A DNA stretch of 64,000 nt from Neorhodopirellula pilleata (GTDB lineage: Bacteria; Planctomycetota; Planctomycetia; Pirellulales; Pirellulaceae). Where the stretch lies: positions 27,728 through 91,727 of the forward strand of contig NZ_SJPM01000001.1 in NCBI RefSeq assembly GCF_007859915.1, read 5' to 3'. The notes under the pieces are model-generated. The model ran no database searches. It saw only the letters and a list, made by a program, of their open reading frames with translations, and was not told the DNA's origin. The position numbers and the translations under genes were made by a program. This document shows, piece after piece, positions 54,596 to 61,406 of this stretch (positions are counted from its first letter, which is position 1; each line of letters starts with the position of its first letter).

Positions 54596-56965
54596 ATGGT
54601 GTCGTCTCTATCCAACGAACCGATCGATGACGATTCCCAACGGCTCGAACTTGCCCTGATGGAATTGGCGTCGATTGCACCGGTCGAGAATCTGCGACAG
54701 ATCCGTGAGTTGATCCAGAATATCGATCCAAATGTGGGAGCCGAAGGGACCCAATCGCAGCCGCTGATTGCCGATTCAAGAGGCGTGCCGGTCGTCCAGA
54801 ATCTTGCGATCGAGCTGATTGTCGAACTGATTAAAATGGACCTTTCAACCGTTTTCGAAGTCGCTGCCGAAACGTCGCGACCTCCGGTCCGCGAACTTGA
54901 CGACTACTTGAATCACTTCGCCGACTGGCTACCTCGGAATCGCGTGCCGCTGTCGTTGGTTTTGGAATATCGGCAATGTGAACAGTCGATCGGACGCTTC
55001 CGAAGTTGGACGGACGAATCGGTCTGTTTTCCTCATCTGAGCGATCATTTTAAGCGATTCGCAGATGCGGAATCCCCGCGCGAGATAGCATCGAACGATC
55101 ACGATACCGACGAACAAGTCGCCCGCGACGCGATCATCCACGCGATGCAACCGGGCGAAGTGATGGACGATTTTGAAATCATCCGGCGGTTGGGAAAGGG
55201 TTCGTTCGCCAGCGTTTACTTAGCACGCCAACAATCGATGGCACGCTTGGTCGCATTGAAACTCTCTCGTCGTCGAGGTAACGAATCTCGGACGCTGGCG
55301 AAATTCGATCATCCGCATATTGTTCGCGTGTTTGATGAGCGACAAGCGGCGTCCTCGCCCGTGTCCTTGTTGTACATGGAGTATTTAGCGGGTGGCACGT
55401 TGGGCGACGTCGTCAAACGTGTTCGGGAGACCCGTCCGGAAGATCGCTGCGGCACGATGTTGCTGGCCGCCGTCGATCAAAACTTACTCGATGCCGCACA
55501 ACAGATCCCGGCACATTCACAAATACGCGACTTCATCGCCACGGCGGATTGGACATCGGTGGTGGCATGGATCGGGGTGCAATTGAGCCAAGGTTTGCAA
55601 GCGGCTCATCAAGAAGGCGTGCTGCACCGTGATCTCAAACCGGCCAACGTTTTGTTGTCCGCCGAAGGCCAAGTCAAGTTGGCCGATTTCAATGTCAGCG
55701 TGATGACACAGCCCGACACGAGTTCAACAAGCGATCAGGTCGGCGGCTCGATCGCCTACATGGCACCGGAACATATCGAGGCGATGATGCGAGCCCGGGG
55801 CACCAATCCTACCGCCACGTCGTCTTACGATGACTGCCAGCCCGATGTCGGCACACCTGCGGATCTGTATTCGGTCGGCGTGTTGTTGTGGGAATTGTGG
55901 CGAGGTGAAAGACCGTTTTCATGTGAAGACGACTTTGAAAGCCAAGATGACATGCTGCAGGCGCATTGGAGGTCGCGGCAACTTTGGCAAGCTGACGAAT
56001 TCGACACACATGATCGAGCCATCAATGGTAGCGATAGCATCCTTCATGACGTGCTGACACGATGTTTGGATGTTGTCCCGAGCCGCCGGCCGGCCGACGG
56101 AGCTGAATTGGCGGGGCGATTGCGTTTGGCGTTGTGCCCACGCGCGGCCCGTTTCATTCTTCCTCCCCATGATTCGTGGGACGCGTTCCTGTCGCGTCAA
56201 TCAGTTTGGTTGGTGGCCATGACTGCGATCCTGGTTCCCAACATCGCCGCCGCAATTTTCAATTTCTACTACAACCACGCGGCCGTTATCGCTTCGCATC
56301 CGGGCATGAAAACGGGGTTCTTCCATTTGGCCAGCGTAGTCAATGCGGTCGCATTTCCGATCGGAGCGGCCGCGATGGTCGTGACGGCGTTTCCGGTCGC
56401 CCGATCGATGAAACGGTTGCGTCTTCGCGTCGGAGCCAGTCCGAAGGATTTGAATCGTTTGATGGAATTGCCGCCGCGAGCCGCTTGGATCGGGTTGACG
56501 TTATGGATGGTCGCCGCACTGATTTACCCGGGAATGTTGAGCGGTTGGTATGGCGAATTCAGTAAACTCGAAGCCCTGCACTTCTTTGGTTCGCTCTTGG
56601 TGTGCGGCGGCGTCGCGGCGGTGTACCCGTTTTTTGCGTTAACCGTTCTCTGCACCCGAGTTTACTATCCCGCGATGGTGCGACACGACGTTCGTGACGA
56701 TTCATTCGATTGGCGTGGTCGGTTGTTGCTGCGGCGGTGCGGACATTACCTGTTTCTGGCCGCTGGCATCCCGTTGCTGGCGATCCTGTTGTTGCTCAGT
56801 CGTGAATCGATGGCCCGCCCAGTCGTCGCCATCGCCGTCGTGGCCACCGGATGCGGATTGCTCGCCGCTTGGCTGGCACACGGTTACGTGATGACCGTAT
56901 GGGATACCCTCGCCGATGTGCTCTCCAACCGCCGCCGATCGATCCCAGGACTGCGGGAAGACTGA
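54596..56965 (+). CDS. Ser/Thr protein kinase with multi-helix C-terminus
   Basis: A 789-residue kinase from ATG 54596 (a TTG lies one codon earlier). Residues 1-190 are helical. The kinase domain (about 193-520) shows LGKGSFASVYLA, VALKLS, LHRDLKPANVLLS and LADFNVSV; the DFG is DFN here. MAPEHIEAM and LYSVGVLLWELWRGERPFS follow. The C-terminal part (about 530-789) has six or so transmembrane helices. It is divergent from the ECF sigma gene, suggesting a sensing kinase for that factor. Confidence 0.9.
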   Translation: MVSSLSNEPIDDDSQRLELALMELASIAPVENLRQIRELIQNIDPNVGAEGTQSQPLIADSRGVPVVQNLAIELIVELIKMDLSTVFEVAAETSRPPVRELDDYLNHFADWLPRNRVPLSLVLEYRQCEQSIGRFRSWTDESVCFPHLSDHFKRFADAESPREIASNDHDTDEQVARDAIIHAMQPGEVMDDFEIIRRLGKGSFASVYLARQQSMARLVALKLSRRRGNESRTLAKFDHPHIVRVFDERQAASSPVSLLYMEYLAGGTLGDVVKRVRETRPEDRCGTMLLAAVDQNLLDAAQQIPAHSQIRDFIATADWTSVVAWIGVQLSQGLQAAHQEGVLHRDLKPANVLLSAEGQVKLADFNVSVMTQPDTSSTSDQVGGSIAYMAPEHIEAMMRARGTNPTATSSYDDCQPDVGTPADLYSVGVLLWELWRGERPFSCEDDFESQDDMLQAHWRSRQLWQADEFDTHDRAINGSDSILHDVLTRCLDVVPSRRPADGAELAGRLRLALCPRAARFILPPHDSWDAFLSRQSVWLVAMTAILVPNIAAAIFNFYYNHAAVIASHPGMKTGFFHLASVVNAVAFPIGAAAMVVTAFPVARSMKRLRLRVGASPKDLNRLMELPPRAAWIGLTLWMVAALIYPGMLSGWYGEFSKLEALHFFGSLLVCGGVAAVYPFFALTVLCTRVYYPAMVRHDVRDDSFDWRGRLLLRRCGHYLFLAAGIPLLAILLLLSRESMARPVVAIAVVATGCGLLAAWLAHGYVMTVWDTLADVLSNRRRSIPGLRED

Positions 56966-56978
56966 AAATAAAACAAAA

Positions 56979-57008
56979 AAGGGAAGCTCAAGTCATCTTG
57001 AGCTTCCC
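56979..57008 (-). terminator. rho-independent terminator between convergent genes
   Basis: A perfect 13-bp stem AGGGAAGCTCAAG-TCAT-CTTGAGCTTCCCT, followed on the minus strand by a T-rich run (TTTTTTGTTTTATTTTC). It serves the FLLEVSG-repeat gene ending at 57039, and may also stop transcripts of the kinase gene. Confidence 0.88.
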
Positions 57009-57038
57009 TGGATGCGAGGTCGTCTGGTTTGGGCCGTT

Positions 57039-57557
57039 TCAGTCCATGAGGAATCCGGTCCGTTCGCTGATCATCAGGATCCACTCCGAGGACGCGATGG
57101 GTCGGTCGACTCCGCCGGTCAACATCAGGATACTTGCCAAGTCGTCAGTGCAGTTGAACTCTAGATCCGGCTCGCTCATCTTCAGTCCCAAACCCGACCC
57201 GATCACCAACCCGCGGGCGTCGTTGATGTTCAATGGTCGGGATCGCAGGCCGCTGACTTCCAACAAGAAACCGAGTTCCTCACCGACCTTCGCGGTATTG
57301 ACTCGAATGCCGGAAACTTCCAGCAAGAATCCCAATTCCTCGGGCGTCATCGGTTGATTGCCGATGCCCATCTTGGCGGCAACTTCCATCACGACGACGG
57401 CTCGTTCATCGACGGCACGGTTGAGTGCTTTGACGCCCGACACCTCCAGCAAGAAGGAGTCTTTCGGCGGGGTGCGATAGTCGGCTGCGGGGACGCTCGA
57501 GGCGGCGACGAACAGGCTGGCGGCGACGGTCAGGGCGGCAACGATTTGAATCTTCAT
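57039..57557 (-). CDS. secreted FLLEVSG-repeat protein, unknown family
   Basis: A 172-residue exported protein starting at ATG 57557, with GGAGAG seven bases upstream. The signal peptide ends near SSVPAAD. Three near-identical copies of the heptad FLLEVSG lie at residues 35-41, 77-83 and 97-103; the second and third are preceded by EELG. A fourth, weaker copy is VVVMEVAAKMG (54-64). The C-terminal half has GLVIGSGLGLKMSEPDLEF, a lone Cys in NCTDD, and SERTGFLMD. No family recognised. It has its own terminator and is convergent with the kinase gene. Confidence 0.82.
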   Translation of the reverse strand: MKIQIVAALTVAASLFVAASSVPAADYRTPPKDSFLLEVSGVKALNRAVDERAVVVMEVAAKMGIGNQPMTPEELGFLLEVSGIRVNTAKVGEELGFLLEVSGLRSRPLNINDARGLVIGSGLGLKMSEPDLEFNCTDDLASILMLTGGVDRPIASSEWILMISERTGFLMD

Positions 57558-57715
57558 GGTTTCTCTCCGGTCGGGGGTTGTTTGAAAAAATCAGTGACGT
57601 CTTCGTCACAATCAACCCAGCGGAGGATTCTCAGATTCGTTACATCGATTTTCAAAAAGTTTTTTTTCTTAGGATCTTGCCGGTCTTCACCTGCCCTGTT
57701 TGATCGATTTGTCAT

Positions 57716-58846
57716 TTACCAACTTACCGCGAAACAAACCTCACAACGGTTTCTCGCCAACTGCCGAACTTCGAGCTGTTTTGGTTTCCAACGCATGACC
57801 TCGTCGCACCATCGAGGGATTTGGTCCGCCCGGGAGTAATTCCCGAGTTTCATCGTGATCAAACATCCCCGGATGTTGGTTTCCCGGCTGTCAACGATGT
57901 TTCGCACCGTGCTCAACGTCGCGTCCGGTTTGACGTTCGAATCGACCAACAACCATTTCGCGTCCCGATAAACCCGGCGAGGCAAGTCTCCGGCGCGGGT
58001 GGCGAAGTGCTGGAAACGCGGGTGCTCGGCGATGCGAGGATCCATTTCCGCCGGATCGATGCCGATCACATTGAGCCCCATCTCCAGCAACCGCCCGCAA
58101 GCGCCGCCGGGGGCGCTGCCGACCTCGACCGCCAAGTCGCCTGGGCGCAGATCAAAGCCGCTCCAGGTGATCGCTTCGGCGGCTTTGTAGTACGCTCTTG
58201 AGATCGGTTCAAACTCCGGTGCAACGGGTTGAATCCCGCCCGGCCATCGGCTCGGCCAATGGGTCGCCGTGTGGATGCCGAAAAACCACTCTGAGGGATC
58301 GACCAAGACCACGTCGAGGATCGATTCACTCGGCTGAGCGATCTGATTGGCGGTGGCGCAGCGAAACAGGTTCTCGGGAGCTAACTGCAAGATTCTCGCC
58401 GCTACCGCCTTGGCGACTTCGTCGATCTCCGGTTCGAAATCAAAACGACCGATCGGGGCCCGATCCCGCGGCCACACATGCAATTGATCGATCGGCAAAC
58501 GCACCGATTCGACGGATTGGAAGAGTTGCTCGATCAACGAATCGCCCTGGTCGCCCTTGGCATTTCCGAGTGAGCGGCAGCACGTGCGAATGAAGATCCC
58601 GGTCGGCGGCGGGAGCTCTCGATCGTGTTTTGCGGTCACAAAGCCCGGCCGAGAGAACGCCAACCGCCAACCCGCCTCAGCGATCTGTTCTTTGACGAGC
58701 CCTTCGGCTCCATGGGCGCAGGTCATCATCGCAAAACTGGGCCCGTCGTTCGGCGGCGGTGTTTCGCTCGGAAGCTCGGGCGACGGCACAGCACGTGACT
58801 GCGATTTTGCGATCGCATTGGCCCATGGATTTGGTTTTTCGGTCAT
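57716..58846 (-). CDS. RlmM-like SAM-dependent RNA 2'-O-methyltransferase
   Basis: A 376-residue FtsJ/RrmJ-fold protein starting at ATG 58846. An N-terminal THUMP-like part (about 40-190) begins MMTCAHGAEGLVKEQIAEAG. The catalytic part has VEVGSAPGGACGRLLEMGLN, VIGIDPAEMD, WLLVDSNVKPDATL and CLITMKLGNY, with Asp and Lys of the K-D-K-E type. The nearest known enzyme is RlmM, which methylates C2498 of 23S rRNA. Target is inference. Confidence 0.78.
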   Translation of the reverse strand: MTEKPNPWANAIAKSQSRAVPSPELPSETPPPNDGPSFAMMTCAHGAEGLVKEQIAEAGWRLAFSRPGFVTAKHDRELPPPTGIFIRTCCRSLGNAKGDQGDSLIEQLFQSVESVRLPIDQLHVWPRDRAPIGRFDFEPEIDEVAKAVAARILQLAPENLFRCATANQIAQPSESILDVVLVDPSEWFFGIHTATHWPSRWPGGIQPVAPEFEPISRAYYKAAEAITWSGFDLRPGDLAVEVGSAPGGACGRLLEMGLNVIGIDPAEMDPRIAEHPRFQHFATRAGDLPRRVYRDAKWLLVDSNVKPDATLSTVRNIVDSRETNIRGCLITMKLGNYSRADQIPRWCDEVMRWKPKQLEVRQLARNRCEVCFAVSW

Positions 58847-59202
58847 CAAACGGTGTCGAGCTAGCAGGATGTAACGTCGATCACCACCTGGGGCGATCCG
58901 ACGGTCCGTTAACATAACCGCGACGGTCGTTTTGGTTAATCGACCGAGCCGCGTTTTTCGGGTCTGACATCACATTACGGGCAGGTGATGGTGACTTTCA
59001 AACGCCAACCTGGTGGGAGAACGCCCCGGTTTGATGTTCAGGCCCGCTGGCTCGGTCCACCGAAACCGGGGAACTTCAGTCTGTCAAAAAAAACGACATT
59101 ATTTTGGCACTGACCGTCCAAAACGAGTAAACAACCATATCTCCGTTGCCATATCTCCGTTGATTGTCCCCTGATTTCTTTCTCGTTTTTCCTGCCGCGA
59201 AA
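58847..59202. other. intergenic region with a 14-bp tandem duplication
   Basis: A 356-base gap between the divergent methyltransferase and ECF sigma genes. A perfect tandem duplication of CCATATCTCCGTTG covers 59135-59162, about 40 bases before the sigma start, in the expected promoter region. Otherwise nothing recognised. Confidence 0.6.
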
Positions 59203-59730
59203 ATGTTGCCATCGAAATCTGAGCGGCTGGTTGAACTCCTTTCCCAGCATCACGATTCGCTGTACCGCTATATTTTCTCGCTGGTCGGAAACGCGCACGA
59301 TGCTCGCGACGTTTTGCAAGAGACCTCGTTCGCACTCTACGAAAAGTGGGACCAGTTTGATTCGTCGCGGCCTTTTTTACCATGGGCGTACAAGTTCGCT
59401 TACATCCATGTGCTCAAGTGGCGAGCGGCGCGGGCGAAGCACTGCCCGACGCTCGACGCGGACGTGATTGAATTACTCGCCGTCGAGCGACAACAAGAGG
59501 AATCCCAGCTGGCTGCACGGTTGGACGTCCTAGAAAATTGTTTGTCTCAGTTGCCCGACAAGGACCGTGAGTTGGTTCAAGATCGATACTTTCGCGGCAT
59601 CACTCCCGACGAACTTGTCGATCATCGCCGAACCAGCCGACGAACCTTGTTTCGGGAATTGCAGCGTGTTCGACACCTATTGATGGCCTGCATCGAACGC
59701 AAACTACAACAAGATCCGGAGCCGGCATGA
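59203..59730 (+). CDS. ECF sigma factor, Rhodopirellula/Verrucomicrobium type
   Basis: A 175-residue sigma factor (TIGR02989-like); ATG 59203 is chosen. Region 2: LLSQHHDSLYRYIFSLVGNA, DVLQETSFALYEKWDQFD, FLPWAYKFAYIHVLKWR. Region 4: LSQLPDKDRELVQDRYFRGI followed by DELVDHRRTSRRTLFRELQR. It starts a three-gene unit with a FecR protein and a PSD1 cytochrome, the usual planctomycete cassette. The FecR protein may act as anti-sigma factor. Confidence 0.92.
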   Translation: MLPSKSERLVELLSQHHDSLYRYIFSLVGNAHDARDVLQETSFALYEKWDQFDSSRPFLPWAYKFAYIHVLKWRAARAKHCPTLDADVIELLAVERQQEESQLAARLDVLENCLSQLPDKDRELVQDRYFRGITPDELVDHRRTSRRTLFRELQRVRHLLMACIERKLQQDPEPA

Positions 59731-61406
59731 CGAACGATCCAACCCGTGAACGCCTCGAATCGCTCTTGTCGGCTCGCATCGATGATGGACTATCCGAAGA
59801 TCAAGCCGAAGAACTGAACTTCTTGCTTCGTGATGACCCCGAGAATCGGCGGTTCTATTTGCAATACATGGATGTGCAGGCTCGTTTGACGAGCCCCCCG
59901 GTCGAACCCGGAGAAGAATCGCTTGACTGGCGATCGGCCTGGTCGGTGCTCGCATCATCCGATGACCAAGGTGATGCTTCGCAACGTTCGCATCGGGCGA
60001 ATGCCACCCGACTAACGAAGTGGACCCCTTGGGTCTTGGCCGCTGCATCGGTGATCGGTTTCCTGGCTTTCGATTTCACATTCCGGAAGACCACGACACA
60101 ACGAATCACTCCGATTTCTGTGACAGGGCAGCCGGTCCGACTGATCAGTTCGGCGGGTGCGGAATTGTTCAACGAACGATTGCCTCCTCTGGGCGGAACG
60201 ATCCAGTACGATCGCGAATACACTCTCGTCAATGGTTTGCTGACCCTCGAATTCCCTTGCGGTGCCCAGGCCATTCTTGAATCCCCGAGTATCATCGAGA
60301 TCGTCGATCCGATGCGGATGATGGTCAAAGCCGGCAGGTGTAGCCTTTACGCACCCGAAGGTGCCGAGGGTTTTCAAATCGACACCCCAACGAATCGAAT
60401 CGTTGACCGCGGGACGCGTTTCAGCGTCACGGTAAACGACGACGGCGACGCCGAGGTACAAGTCGTCGAAGGGATCGCCGAAGTCGAACCGCTGGGCGAT
60501 GAATCAAACATGACAAAACCCGTTCGTTTGTCGCAGCGAGATGCGATGCGATTGAACGGTTCGGCAATGAAGGAAATCGAGTTCCGAAACGATGACTATC
60601 GTTCGATGTTGCCTGATCGAGTGGTCGGCTATCAGGTCGACGATCCGACTTCAGCGAGAACGGTATTATCCGGCCTATCGATTCAACGTGGCGGCGTTCT
60701 GATGCGATACTCCGGTGACGAACTGATCGGCTCACGAGCGATTCACTTTAGTGCACCGAAGGATCGATTCGGAGTTTGTATCACTGCCGATAGCGATGAA
60801 AACAATCTCAGCGGGAGCCTGGCTTCGCGATTGCTGCTCAATGCGGGATGGATCAACCCCGGAGGTTCCGAAGTGCCTTTAGACGCAGCACCCGAGATAA
60901 CGCAACCTGACCGATCAACGGCCGATACGATCAGTCACTCCGGAACAATGGGGCTCGGCGTGAAGTTCGATCGGCCTGTATTGAACGGCCCCGGACCAGA
61001 TGTGGTTCTTTTCGAGATTCAGTCTTTGATCGAGCATCCTGCGGGCGACGCTTTTCATGTCAGTCCGCTCGTTTGGAGACCCGGTCTTCGATCAAGCACG
61101 GTGCGAAACTACGACTTGACGACCAAAACCCCTGGTGTGATACCGGTCGGCCCGATCAAGCTCGTTCGTTTTTCATCGTATCTTCGCCATCAAGGTAAAG
61201 AGTCATCAACGTCCGTTGAAACTTATGATCCCGCCCGTACCTTTTATGCGATAGCAACGGGAATCGACCTCAGCGATTTGGGTTATGATATGGGTGACTC
61301 CGTTGGTGGTCTTTTTTTTCAAGATGCATCGGATAATGAGACGCATTTCGACCCGACGTTAATCTTGGGTCTTCCTGAAACGATTGATCGGATTCAAAAA
61401 CAATGA
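59727..61406 (+). CDS. FecR-type anti-sigma-like membrane protein
   Basis: A 559-residue protein whose ATG overlaps the sigma stop (ATGA). The N-terminal cytoplasmic part (1-90) resembles a zinc-free anti-sigma domain (LLSARIDDGLSEDQAEELNF). One helix follows (TPWVLAAASVIGFLAFDFTF). The FecR domain (about 120-240) has LTLEFPCGAQAILESPSIIE and RIVDRGTRFSVTVNDDGDAEV. The rest is a large beta-rich periplasmic part of unknown kind. Its stop overlaps the PSD1 gene. Confidence 0.9.
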   Translation: MTNDPTRERLESLLSARIDDGLSEDQAEELNFLLRDDPENRRFYLQYMDVQARLTSPPVEPGEESLDWRSAWSVLASSDDQGDASQRSHRANATRLTKWTPWVLAAASVIGFLAFDFTFRKTTTQRITPISVTGQPVRLISSAGAELFNERLPPLGGTIQYDREYTLVNGLLTLEFPCGAQAILESPSIIEIVDPMRMMVKAGRCSLYAPEGAEGFQIDTPTNRIVDRGTRFSVTVNDDGDAEVQVVEGIAEVEPLGDESNMTKPVRLSQRDAMRLNGSAMKEIEFRNDDYRSMLPDRVVGYQVDDPTSARTVLSGLSIQRGGVLMRYSGDELIGSRAIHFSAPKDRFGVCITADSDENNLSGSLASRLLLNAGWINPGGSEVPLDAAPEITQPDRSTADTISHSGTMGLGVKFDRPVLNGPGPDVVLFEIQSLIEHPAGDAFHVSPLVWRPGLRSSTVRNYDLTTKTPGVIPVGPIKLVRFSSYLRHQGKESSTSVETYDPARTFYAIATGIDLSDLGYDMGDSVGGLFFQDASDNETHFDPTLILGLPETIDRIQKQ

